The notes beneath the pieces are model-generated. The model had not been told where the DNA came from, did no database searches, and saw only the letters and a program-made list of their open reading frames with translations. Position numbers and translations under genes: made by a program. A stretch of DNA of 64,000 nucleotides, from the NCBI GenBank assembly GCA_037042915.1, contig CM073201.1, positions 1,674,001 through 1,738,000 of the forward strand, given 5' to 3'. Origin of the DNA: Auricularia sp. M13 (taxonomy: Eukaryota > Basidiomycota > Agaricomycetes > Auriculariales > Auriculariaceae). Positions 34,053 through 44,795 of the stretch are shown piece by piece; the first letter of the stretch is position 1; every line of letters starts with the position of its first letter.

Positions 34053-35555
34053 CTAAGCAGTATTCTCCGTTGGACGCGGCACGGCGAGTGGCGCCTGATC
34101 CAGACACGGTGCATGGAAGATGGTCCCTTTGACGGCATAGCGTGCAGTCCCGAAGGCGACGATAACCCACACCGCGAACGTCAGCGCGGCCCACGCGGCG
34201 CCGAAGTCGATGAAGAAGCGCACGCCGCCGAGCGCCCTGCCGAGCTGCAGAGTCAGCAGTGTGAACACGCCCTGGGCCACGCGCGTGAGAACTTGAGCGC
34301 TCAGCATGCAGACGCAGGAGAGGCAGACGCACGTTGGGGAAGATCAGGCCCCAGAAGGGCAGCGCGAAGCTGAGCCGGTTGCGCGTTGCGACCTCCGCAA
34401 AACCCGCGAGCGCAAAGACGAGCCACATGGTGCCCATCGCCCACAGCGCGAACGCGCCGGCGAACAGCAGGACGCGCACCGCGGCTATGCTCGCGGCGTC
34501 CGAGAGGAACGGGGACCCCAGCGCGGGGAGCAATTGGGCGAATATGTCGGCGCCGACGAGGAGCGAGTAGCCGCCCTGGCCGCAGGGGCCCAGCGGGAGG
34601 AAGACGCTGACGATGAGCCCGCTGGAGGGCAGGCCGTGGATTGTGAGGCGTGGGAGGTAGGTGGTGAGGATCATCAAGGCCAAGCTCAGGCCGACAAGTA
34701 CCATGAAGAGCGAGATGGTCGAGGTGAGCAGGGCGTGTGAGGTAGAATGGGGAATGAGGATGGACGCGACGAGATGGCCTGTAGTTGATGCGACAATGGG
34801 GGCTACGACAGGGAGGAGCCATGCGGCGGTCATGGTCTCCAGCGAATGCTTGTGTCGCGTGATCCTACAGTCCCAAAGTTTAAGTAAATGAGCGTGACGA
34901 GTATTAGACAGCATCCCCGACATACATTATGTGCACCATGCCAAAGCAGACGAGCAGCGACATCGCGGAATCAATCCACCATGCCGCCCAAAGCACATAA
35001 ACGAAGGTCTTTCCGCCCAGGTCGTGGTCGGCGCTCAAGTTGACGCCCGAATTTATGAGCGTGGCAAAGCCCATGGGGATACAACCAAGGTAAAGCGACT
35101 GCACGGGGTGAAAGAGCATGAGACGCCAGATGTGTGGGAAGATGGCGTAACGCGCGATGGTCAGCGCTGAGAACGTGACGAAGAGACACAGGTTGAGCAG
35201 CGCGAAGACGATTGCAGCATTATCCAATGCGCCGCGAGACCCGTAGGGGAAGTTGTGGAGCAGTGCACTGATTACGCCTGTACTGAGCACGTTCAGCGGG
35301 CCAGGATCGTACTCGAGTAGCCAGATAAATCACCCCATTATGACGGCGAACCATGACGGGGGGAATTGCCTGCGAGACGATGAGTACCGCGAAGCTCATG
35401 GGCGCGAGTACGCGCACCGTATACGCTCCCGCAGACCAGTTACAGCTGAAGCTTGAATTAGAGCTACGTGAGGACGAATAGCAGGGCTGCGGACCTGGTT
35501 TGCCTGGAGGAGTGGAGGCAGGGATGTCGCGAGCAAGGCCATTGAGATTCGACAT
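34053..35555 (-). CDS. SSU1: Sulfite efflux pump / TDT-family transporter (SSU1-like)
   Basis: Plasma-membrane transporter of the tellurite-resistance/dicarboxylate (TDT) family with about ten membrane segments. Exons spliced across five or six short introns give MSNLNGLARDIPAS, GLRERIRQFPPSWFAVIMG then TGVISALLHNFPYGS (the family N-terminal signature), LFVTFSALTIARYAIFP, LFHPVQSLYLGCIPMGFATL, DHDLGGKTFVYVLWAAWWID, ITRHKHSLETMTAAWLLPVV, SLFMVLVGLSLALMILTTYL, GPCGQGGYSLLVGADIF, ALWAMGTMWLVFALAGF and a last helix LTFAVWVIVAFGTAR. The LETMTAAWLLP and GPCGQGG motifs are those of fungal Ssu1 sulfite exporters; the malate permease Mae1 is a more distant alternative. Divergent from bS6m with 174 bp between starts. 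Confidence 0.88.
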
Positions 35556-35729
35556 CGTTGCCAGCTGTGTCCGTTGCTTTTAAGGCCTTTTAAGCGGTCG
35601 CAGGGCAAGACTGGCCGTGGCCCGGGGCGTTCCTGGGTGGATGACAAGGAATTCGGAATTGGGCACAGGCAGCATGGTCAAGCGCGCCGGCCGACTCCGC
35701 CCGCAACTTGAACTTGGGCACTGGATGTC

Positions 35730-36255
35730 ATGGTCCTGTACCAGCTCATCTGTTTAACGGCCCATTACCGCGAATACGTGTGTCCTTCTGTTTTTACACC
35801 GTGCACCCAGGCTTACTGTCGCTGTTTGCAGCAACACATCCGCGAGCTGGTGAAAAGGACGGCGCTGCAGGTGCTCGACAACGGCGGCGTCGTGCGCAAC
35901 ATCCGTTTATAGGCACACGGACCCTGCCCTACAAGCGCATCATCGACGGCCACTCGCATTATGTCGGAGAGTGCGTCGCGTTCCCTGGCTGGCCATTCTC
36001 TGCTCAATGCTCATGACCGCGTCTAGCTACTGGCAAATGCATTTTGACGCGTCGCCACGGCTGATGCACACCGTCGACCGGACGCTGGCCAAGGACCCGC
36101 GTGTCCTGCGCACGGGCATGATCAAGCTCGGCTCGCGCATCCAGGACGTCGCCAACTACAAGCCGCGGACGATCATCGACGACGTGAGCCTTGGACTGCC
36201 AGGCGGCTCACAGGCGGCTGGTGGCTCACGGCAAAGAGGCGCGCCGGGCGTATAA
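35730..36255 (+). CDS. MRP17: Mitochondrial small-subunit ribosomal protein bS6m
   Basis: The first exon, MVLYQLICLTAHYREY, is followed by QHIRELVKRTALQVLDNGG (intron about 35778-35831), VVRNIR, GTRTLPYKRIIDGHSHYVGD, then YWQMHFDASPRLMHTVDRTL and DVANYKPRTIID: the bS6 family pattern, including the WxMxFDASP motif. It is a component of the mitochondrial ribosome body. Between VVRNIR and the conserved I-G-T-R-T-L-P the frame shifts by one base at about 35902-35912: the text has CGTTTATAG where CGT TTT ATA G would be expected, so a TAG appears in frame. Either the assembly lost a T or this allele is broken. The stop TAA (36253-36255) is separated by one base from the stop of the convergent HAD gene. 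The last residues may include a small intron (36184-36213). Confidence 0.8.
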
Positions 36256-36256
36256 A

Positions 36257-37240
36257 CTATTTTTTGCTGCTATCGCGCTCGTTCCTCTCGTGCACCCAGT
36301 CAACGACGGCGCTGAGGCTCTGGATCTCGCCCGCGTCTGCGACTACGGCACTCGCATCTCGTTTGAGCAGCAACGCGTGAAGACCCGCTGCCTTGGCGCC
36401 CTCAAAGTCTCTATATTTTTTGTGCGAGTGTTTATGTGGAGCAGACTGTGGCCCGCGCACCTTGTGGGATGGTCACCAACGTGGACGGCGTTTGCGAGCG
36501 GGACGCCGGCGCGTTCTACAGCGCGTTTCCATATCTCGCTGTTGGGCTTCTCAACTCCCTCCTCCTGGCTGACCACGACGGGGTCCAGGAAATGCAGGAT
36601 GCCCAGTTCCTGCAGTGCGTTCCCTAGGAGGATTTATTGAGGCGCATGCAGGATGCGTGGGCGCATGTGCTTACGGATGCGCGAGTCAGTGTTGGTGACC
36701 ACGCCCGTGCGGATGCCCATGCTCTTCAGCTGCTGCACTGGAAGTACTGTCAAAGAAAATGAGGCTGCCGCTGGAGCTGCAGGCGCACATGTGGGTATCA
36801 CGTCGTCATAGAGCTTGTATGCCGCCTGGGAGTCTTTGTATGCGGCCATGAGGTCCTTGTGCATCTGGGGGAGCGCGTCGTGCACGCCTTTCATTTGGCA
36901 ATGAGGACCGTTGCTGAGCGAGAGGCGGCTTACGAGCAGGGTCTGCGCCAGCGTCGACGGCCGTGTCGCGGATGACGAGCCGCCACCACTGGTCCGTGTC
37001 CTGGGTGCGCAGAAGAGGCTGCTGCCGCTTGGCGCGGTCGATCGCTGGTCTGCGAGTCAGAGTGTGTGCATGCAAAATAGACGCTCGCACGCGTGACGCA
37101 CCGTGCTTGAACGCGTCGTCGACGGCCGCAGCGTCGAGTCGGCCGACGTGCGGCGCCATCACGGCCGCGTAGCGCTCGCCGACGGGGACGGCGGTGGCGA
37201 GCAGCGTGTGCATCGCGTCGAGGAGCACGAGTCTGATCAT
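36257..37240 (-). CDS. HAD-superfamily hydrolase, HDHD3-like
   Basis: The start reads MIRLVLLDAMHTLLATAVPV, then ERYAAVMAPHVGRLDAAAVD; an intron leads to an AIDRAKRQQPLLRTQDTDQW cap region, then motif II (IRTGVVTNTDSRIRK), motif III lysine (EEGVEKPNSEIWKRAVE) and motif IV (NAVHVGDHPTR-DFEGAKAAG, joined over an intron), ending HERNERDSSKK. HAD enzymes use the first Asp of DxD as nucleophile and the second as acid/base. Here the motif is D-A-M, so the second Asp is replaced by Met, which would weaken or abolish phosphatase action. The fold and the other motifs are intact. The start codon lies 51 bp from that of the next, divergent gene. Confidence 0.78.
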
Positions 37241-37291
37241 GGCTGGGCGGAGTCAATGACGTTTGGCCGCCGTTCCCTTTCTCCTCCTCCC

Positions 37292-39507
37292 ATGTTCAAG
37301 TTCTTTTCCTCCAACAACAAGCAGCCCGTCCCCGCTGCTGCTGCTGCTGCTGCCGCCCCGCCGCCGCCTCCAGCAGAGCCGTCTGCTGATTCAGAGCCCG
37401 CCGTCGCCGCCGACGCGCTGCCTACTAGTGCGACGGCGCCCGTGCTTGGCGACCTCGATTTGGCGACGCCCGCAAAGCCGACGCTGGCCACGCGCAACAG
37501 CGAGAACGAGGTCTACCTGACGCCCATGCACGACTACGCGGAGCCGCCGCTCTCTGCGGCCGTCCTGGCCCAGGACTTGGCCCCTGCACCTATCCCGGAC
37601 GGGAATGCGCCAGCACCAGCACCAGCGCCAGAGCCAGCACCAGCAGCTGACACCGTGGTTGCTACCATCGCCATTGACGCTCCCGCCCAGACGGCCGAGC
37701 CAGAGGACCTCGCGTCGCCCTCCGAGCTCGCCGTTGCCGCCGCCGTCCAGCCCCCTGTCCCGGATACCCGCGCGCGCCGCCGCTCGCTGCCCGGCTTTGG
37801 CTTCTGGGGCAACAAGAAGCACGCAGAGTCCGTTGCGCGTGCCGCCATCTCCCCGCCCCCTGCCGTCCAGGAACTCCCGCCCGTGGCTGAGACAACGGAC
37901 GCCACGCTCGACGAGAAGGCTCCTGTTGTCGCCGCGCCCCCTGTCGCTCCCGCCGAACAGCGGAAACGCAAGAAGTCTATCAAGAAGAAGCCGAGGAAGG
38001 ACAAGAAAGCAAAGGATGACACAAAGCACACGCCCACTGCGTCCACCGAGACCGACGCGGCCGTCGCGCAGAACGGTTCTGCTCTCGCTGCTTCCGCGTC
38101 CGCATCTCCTCTGACTGAGCCCACTCCCCTTCCATCCGGCACCTCCTCTGCTACCGTTGCCCCGCCCCCGGAAGCGACATCGAGCGGGCACAAGGAGCCC
38201 AGGAATCCGAAGCATCTCGTCAAGAAATCAGAAAAGAAGGCGGATCAGGCTGCAATTGGCGTGCGCACGCTCATCATCGGGCCCACGGACGACCCCACGT
38301 CGCCCAAGAGCAAGCCGCTGACGAAGACGGAGGTCAACAAGCTCAAGGGGTTGCTCCTCGAGCCCAAGTCCGCGACCAAGATCATCGCGCGCTTGCGCAA
38401 TCTGCCTGTCCCGCCGCCGCCGCGTCCTGTGGTCGCACAGGTCCCCGCGGAGAACTCGCAGTCTCCCGAGGCCGACGTCGCGCGCTCTGCGCTCTCGCAC
38501 ACGCATGCACAGGCGTCGCCGCAGGGCCCTATTCATGCCGTGTGTCTCGACTGCACCGACGCCCAGGCAGATGCCCTCCACTTCTCCCAGCTCTCGCAGA
38601 CCCAGTTCATTGGCGTGCCGAGTATGGCGCTCGCCGACGCCGCCAGCGCGCTCCCGATTCTGCGCAACATGCGCATCATCTCGCTGCTTGGAGCACCCGA
38701 TCTTGGCTTGGGACAGCCTGTGGGCGGGCAAGGCATGTTCGCGGGCAGCGTGCCGAGCCCGGCCGTCATTGTGGACGGGCTCATGCAGCTCAGCCAGCAG
38801 CTGATCGCGCTTGGCTTTGCGACGAGCACGACCGTGCATCCCAACCATGTTGGCGTGTATCCGCCCACGGATCGCATTTCCGTCCTGACTTATTGGTGGG
38901 GACTCGAGGTTCTTCTGCCCCAGCCATCGATGGATTACCTCGCCGTACGTCAAATTATCCTCGTAATTTTGAGCTGCGTTTGTTGATGTGCGCTTCAGAA
39001 TGTCAAGTCCGTGCAGAACGCGGTGCTCAACGTCTTGACGGCGCTGTCTATGTTCAACAGCGGCGTGCGCGAGGTGCTGCCGTTCATTCGGTACATCTCG
39101 CAGTTATCGACTTTGAATGGAACGCGATTCAGTCGCAGAACAAGGGCAACGGCGTCGTCTGCGCCGCGACGTGGGTCATGCCGGCTGCGATGGTGCCGCG
39201 CCCGTGGGACTTTGCGGCGCCGCCTGAGGGCGAGCTCCCGGGGACGGAGAAGGGCGCGCGCTTCGAGTTTTTACCGCCCGGTCCCGTCATGCCGACGCTG
39301 CCTCTGCCTGGGACTAGCGAACTCGCGCCGGCAGCTGCGGGAGATGCCACGTTGCCCGTGCCAGCTCTGAACGACGCCGGACTTGCCGCCCTTGCGCCTT
39401 CGCCTCCTGCCGCCAACACCGACGGGGACGCTCCTCCTGCCGCGCCCGTCGCTGCGTCCCCCGTACCCCCAGGTCTAACAGTTGCGACCGTCACTGTCAC
39501 TGCATAA
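37292..39507 (+). CDS. Ala/Pro-rich fungal protein of unknown function
   Basis: About 720 residues. The N-terminal 300 are disordered, with Ala runs (AAAAAAAAPPPPPAEP), Ala-Pro repeats and a basic patch (EQRKRKKSIKKKPRKDKKAK). The C-terminal half looks folded and conserved: VRTLIIGPTDDPTSPKSKPL, LLLEPKSATKIIARLR, MALADAASALPILRNMR, VIVDGLMQLSQQLIALGFAT, GVYPPTDRISVLTYWWGLE, then across an intron (38945-38998) NVKSVQNAVLNVLTALSMFN, GVREVLPFIRYISQ and IDFEWNAIQSQNKGNGVVCA. I do not recognise a named family. Between YISQ and IDFEWN (about 39104) the frame changes by one base in a T run; all downstream sequence is clearly coding in the shifted frame. Strong GC and Ala bias explains the long open frames on both strands. 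Confidence 0.7.
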
Positions 39508-39952
39508 TTGCAGTACGTCTCTCATCATGATGATTCCCCGACTTTGCTGGCATTGCATCACGACTTTCTTTATGGACCACCCGCAGCCCACTTCGCATTG
39601 GACTGCTGCATGAATGAATCCCTCCATCCTCCCCTGCTATCATGAATAATCATCGAGTCTCCTGCCTGTGTAATTTTTCTGTTCCCGGTCCTTCCGTCTG
39701 TTGGATTGTGGATGATTGTCGTATTTCCTGTTTGCTGCAATGCGCAATGTGTATGAAATTCGTGTTAACCTGTAGGATTCGACAGCATAAGCCCAGAGGG
39801 TCGGGAGCTATTGCGATAAGATCGCCAGCCAGGCGGGCCTGGCGGAGACGATGTCATCCCGGCGCCTTATAACACCACTCCGACTCATACACCGCAGCTT
39901 CATACACTCGTCCACTCGTATCCCATCTACTACTACCACTACTAGCAGCACG
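39508..39952. other. Intergenic, 445 bp, with a TATA-like element before the inhibitor gene
   Basis: No coding frame of note. The sequence CTTATAACACC at about 39866 lies some 85 bp upstream of the inhibitor start and could be its core promoter; CT/AC-rich sequence (39920-39950) just before the ATG is typical of highly expressed fungal genes. The rest shows nothing notable. Confidence 0.35.
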
Positions 39953-40300
39953 ATGTCGAACTCGTTCATCGTCGTGTTCAAGAAGACCGCTTCGCCAGAG
40001 CAGGTTGAGGAATACGTCAGCCAGGTCTCGTCCGGTGGTATGTGGCGCTCCGGGAATCTCGCTGCCCTTTGCTCTTGCTGATGGCCTGGCGCACAGGCGG
40101 CGAGGTCACGCACCGCTACGACGCTGTGTTCAAGGGCTTTGCGGCGAAGCTCACGGACCAGCAGCTCCAGGGCTTCCAGGCGAACCTCGCCGCGGGCGAT
40201 AGCCCGATCGACTACATCGGTGCGTGTATTCGCGCCCTCTGCGATGCGGGATGCTGAATGGATGTGTGCAGAGCCCGATGGTGTCGTTACGACGCAGTGA
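39953..40300 (+). CDS. Small I9-type protease inhibitor (POIA1/Pbi2-like)
   Basis: Three exons give a 76-residue protein: MSNSFIVVFKKTASPEQVEE, YVSQVSSGGGEVTHRYDAVF, KGFAAKLTDQQLQGFQ and DYIEPDGVVTTQ. It has the fold of a subtilisin propeptide without a protease attached, as in yeast Pbi2 and Pleurotus ostreatus proteinase A inhibitor 1 (POIA1), including the C-terminal IEPDGVVTTQ that enters the active site of the target. Introns are about 40037-40095 and 40222-40271. There is no signal peptide, so it should act in the cytosol or on vacuolar proteinase B. Promoter-proximal sequence is CT/AC-rich, suggesting good expression. Confidence 0.88.
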
Positions 40301-40968
40301 AGCGACGTCGGATGTCGTTTGTAGAATACTTCAACTTGTAAATGTATGATTATCTTGCTTAGGCGGGACGCCCATGCATACACGATATAGGATCATGAAC
40401 TGTTACTGTGACTTGTGCTGGTCAACGGTGGTCAATGTACAGTGCTGTCTGGGACCTGTGCACCGAGAGAGGCGCAAGAATGCGGTGGCGCACGGGATAA
40501 CAGCTTCGTGGTTCCACCGTCAGTCCCAGTACGACGCAGCCCAGCAATGCCCAGAACAAAGAGGTCATATGGTACTGTACTGGCTCAGGTGCCCCTTAGG
40601 GCGGAGTAGAGCATTGTCGAGACGCGTGCAATTGTTCGCAAGGTGTCCGTGACAGCGCATGCGCAAGAGCCCAAAGCTGCGGGACGCGTACTATATGCTG
40701 GTCTAGGACATATTCCGCGCGTCTGAGGGGCCGTGACACGCAGCAGGGTTCGTAGCTGAGCGCGTTTCCCGGTATGGCCGGATGCAGGCAGGCGACGCCG
40801 AGGTGGTGCAATGCGCAATGACGCGTCCGGGGGCTCGCAAATGCAACTGGAGGGAAAAGAGCGGAAGATGGAAGCCGGAATGGAGAGGCCGAAAAGCATC
40901 AAGCTCGCTTTCTCGTCCACAAAACCCACCGAACATTCCACATCCCTTTACCTGTCTCACTCAGCTCC
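40301..40968. other. Intergenic, 668 bp, no gene recognised
   Basis: Contains the 3' flank of the inhibitor gene and the upstream region of Tudor-SN. The open frames here are short, mutually overlapping and lack family features. I see no repeats or RNA genes. Confidence 0.35.
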
Positions 40969-43900
40969 ATGTCCGTCAACAAGGCCGTGAGTGCTTGGCG
41001 TATGAATCCGTTGGAATACCGCTAACGGCCAGCCAGATCGTGAAATGTCCGTCTGGCTGCATGTGCACGTGGTCAACGTGTCCTGACGTTCTGCGCCCCA
41101 GCCGTCCTCTCTGGCGACACCCTTGTGCTCCGCGGGCGTCCTGGACCTCAGGGCCAGCTTCCCAAGGAGAGGTCAGTCGCGGTGTTGTGCTGGGAACGCG
41201 CCAGGTGCTCACGGCGAAATTTCAGGATACTCCATATTGCTGAAGTTACGGCGCCTCGCATGGGCACCCAGTCTCGCGCCGACGAGGTAAGTGGCAGTTA
41301 TATTGTGCGCGTACTTTGGTTGACACTTGCCTGTAGCCTTGGGCCTTCGAATGCCGCGAGTACCTGCGCGCACTTGCCGTCGGCAAGGAAATCACTTTCA
41401 CCACAACCCACTCGCTCCCCAGCCAGGACGGCACACCGCGCGACTTTGGCGTAGCTGAGATAGGCGGCCACGACCTTGCCACAGAGCTCCTCCGCAACGG
41501 CTATGCAAAGGCGAAGGAGCTCAAGCGTGACCCGACCGAGGAGGACATCAAGCGTCGTGACCTCGAGAACGAGGCCAAAGTCAACTCTCTCGGAATGTGG
41601 AACCCTCAGGGTCCCAAGGTATGTCATGTTGGTTGTACAGTCGCATTCTCCAGGCTGAGACTGTCCGTAGACGTATGACGTCCGCCACTTGATGCCTGCG
41701 GATGGCCAGGCCTTCCTCAATGAGTGGAAGGGTCAGCAAATCGACGGTCAGTATTGGGCGCAATCTCAAGAACGAGCTCATGAGTCTGAATATTCTGTAG
41801 CCGTCGTTGAGCAGGTTCGCGATGGCACGACGCTCCGCCTGAGGCTTCTGCTGCCGGACAACGTCCACCAAATGGTCAATGTCGGCCTCGCAGGCGTACG
41901 CAGCGCCCGTGCGGCTTCCAAGCAAGGTGAAACGGCTGAACAGTGGGGCGAGGAGGTTCGCCGTGTTCCTCCGATCGCCCACGCATACTGTCTGAACATG
42001 CGTGGCTACAGGCAAAATTCTTCACCGAATCGCGCATGCTGCAGCGCGCCGTTCGCGTCACGCTGCTGTCGCAAACCGGCCTTGGCGCGACGCCAGTCGG
42101 CACAGGCGCGGCTGCAGGGCCGTCCCCGGCTGGCCTCTACATCGGCATCGGTCTGCATAATTTTTGACCTTGCATTACCTAGCTAATTGGTCTTGTAGTC
42201 ATGCACCCTGCTGGAAATATCGCTGAACATCTCGTTGCCAATGGTCTCGCCCGCGTTGTAGACTGGCACGCGGGCATGTTGGCCAGCCATGGCGGTACTG
42301 AGCGGTTGCGCGCTGCTGAGCGGTATGTCATCTGGCACACATTTCGATACACTCTTTCATATATTCCCGCCCATTTAGCTCGGCAAAGGAGAAGCGCCTG
42401 TGTCTTTACGCCAACGCGCCTGGGAGCGGGAACGGCGCGTCAGGTAACGGACACGCCTACGCAGACGGTACCCCGAAGAACTTCGAGGCCACCGTCATCC
42501 GCATCTGGAGCGCCGACCAGATCTCCGTCGTCAACAAGTCGACGGGCAAGGAGCACCGCCTGCAGCTCGCCTCGACGCGCGGGCCCAAGCCGTCTGACCC
42601 GAAGCAGGCATTCTATGCCGCCGAGGCAAAGGAGGTTCGCTTCCTACCTGCTTTGTGTGCGCGATCGCATTGAACGTTGACGGGATATGCAATTCAATAG
42701 TTCCTGCGCAAGAAGCTCATCGGCAAGCATGTCCGCGTACACATCGACTATGTCAAGCCCAAGGATGGCGAATACGAAGAGCGCGAATGCGCCACCATTC
42801 GCTATGGCGGTCAGAATGCGTCAGTCCTGTATCGGGCTGAAACCCATCATCCTGTGCTGAATGTTCGATTAAAGAAACATTGCGGAACAGCTCATCGAGA
42901 AGGGCCTGGCAACTGCGCTCCGTCACAGACGGGACGATGAGGACCGCTCGACGGAGTATGACAAGCTCATGGCCGCAGAGCAAGCGTACGTCGGCTGCCG
43001 GCTCAAATGAATTGTTCATGTATTCACGCTACGCCTTGCAGCGCCGTTGCGGACGCGAGAGGCATCCATTCGGGCAAGGAGCAGGTCCTCGCTCGCGTCG
43101 GCAATGCATCCGAGGTGCGTTGGTTCAGTTATATCCTGGAATAAGTTGGAATTAGGAATCCATCTTCTAGACCAGCTCCAAGGCAACACAATTCTTGTCC
43201 GGCTTCAAGCGACAGGGCCGTGTGCCCGCAGTCGTAGACTTCGTAGCTGCTGGCTCCCGATTCAAGTTTGTTTTTGCATTTCCTCCTGGAGACACGATGA
43301 TTGAGTATATATCGCAGGCTCCTCATTCCCAAGGAGAACCAGACGCTCACCTTTGTGCTTGCTGGCATCCGTGCGCCCCGCACCGCGCGCAATCCCTCTG
43401 AAAAGAGCGAACCATATGGAGCCGAGGCCGCGGAGTTTGCAACGCGTCGGTACCTGCAGCGGGATGTTGAGGTCGAGTTCGAAGCTGTCGACAAGACTGG
43501 TGGTGCGTATTCCGGGCGGGCGAATACGATAATTGGTTGCATGGAGCTGATGTGCTGCAGGCTTCATCGGTGCCATGTACCTCAACAAGAACGAGAACGT
43601 CGCCCTCACGCTCGTCAAGGAGGGTCTGGCTACTGTACATGCGTATTCCGCCGAAGGACTGTCTTGGTCTAAGCAGCTCTTCGATGCCGAAAACGAAGCC
43701 AAGAGGGAACGCAAGAACGTATGTACGATTTTTTTCCAGCACTGGTGCCCGTGTCTAATCATGCCCTATGTGTGCAGCTCTGGAAGGACTACGATGCCGA
43801 AGCGGAGGCTGCGCCGCAGGAGGCCGCCGCTGCAGAGACCGGTCCTCTCAAGGACGAATTCTTGGACCTCATTATCACCGATATTCGCCCGACACCGTCT

Positions 43901-44612
43901 TTCACATTCTCCGTGCAAATCCTGACTTCAGAGGGTATGTTCCAGATTCAAGAATTCATGGCTTTATTAAACCATTGTACCAGGTATTGCAGCGTTGGAG
44001 AAGCTCATGCATGACTTCTCGCTCCACCACAAAACCGCCGTGTCACCCGCCGGTTTCGCTCCCCGGAATGGAGAGCTGATATCTGCCAGATTCAGCGACG
44101 GCGCCTGGTACCGCGCGAAGGTCAAGCGCTCCTCTCCTATCAAAAAGGAGGCTGAGGTGCAGTTCATCGACTACGGCAACCACGATACTGTTGCATTCAA
44201 GGACTGCCGGCCCCTGGATCCCAAGTTCAAGTCGTTACCTGGCCAGGCGGTAGACGCGCGGTTGAGCTTTATTAAACTTGTGGACCCGGAGAGCGAGTAC
44301 CACCAGGAGTCGGTCGACCGGTTCCGCGCCCTCTGCGAAGGCCGCAAGCTGATTGGTAACATCGACCACAAGGAGGGCTCGCTTCTGCACCTGCGCCTCA
44401 TCGACCCGTCCGACCCCCTGTCCGCTGAAGACCCGCTTGCCTCGATTAACGCCGATCTCGTCCAGGAAGGCCTGGCGTCCATCGACCGCAAGGGTTGCAG
44501 ATACCTGAACTCGTACCCTGCTGTGCTCAAGAAGTTGCAGGAAGCGGTAAAGGACGCGAAGCTGCGCAGACAGGGCATGTTCGAGTACGGAGATGTCGAG
44601 GACGACGAGTGA
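40969..44612 (+). CDS. SND1: Tudor staphylococcal nuclease (Tudor-SN/SND1)
   Basis: About 900 residues in roughly fifteen exons. The start MSVNKA continues over an intron with [18 protein letters not shown]; four SN-like domains follow (for example [25 protein letters not shown] and the [12 protein letters not shown] end of SN1; [19 protein letters not shown] in SN2; [18 protein letters not shown] in SN3; [18 protein letters not shown] in SN4). Then comes a Tudor domain ([34 protein letters not shown]) embedded in a fifth, split SN domain ending [33 protein letters not shown]. The family binds RNA and dimethyl-arginine and acts in transcription, splicing, stress granules and decay of modified RNA. 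Domain order and length are standard; no feature suggests loss of function. Confidence 0.93.
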
Positions 44613-44795
44613 AAACCACCTTTCCTTATTTCTGTTGTAATTTTCGTTGTTCGCTTGTCCCAAAATGAGCAGTGCACGCCCCGATCAAGCGCCAGGGGGA
44701 TCTCCGACATTCGCGTGATTGGCCCAGCCACAAGTCGTATCAGTTTGTTGACGCTAGGCTGCGTCGCGTTGCTTGCTCTCCTCCATGGCCCTTGC

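Noticed and set aside
34306-34740. Long plus-strand frame rich in Gln/Arg/Glu opposite the SSU1-like gene
   Set aside because: It is the mirror of a GC-biased transmembrane coding region, with no family features and no splice support.
37391-38953. Long minus-strand frames opposite the Ala/Pro-rich gene
   Set aside because: They arise from third-position GC bias of the sense gene; composition is repetitive Arg/Gly and no motif is present.
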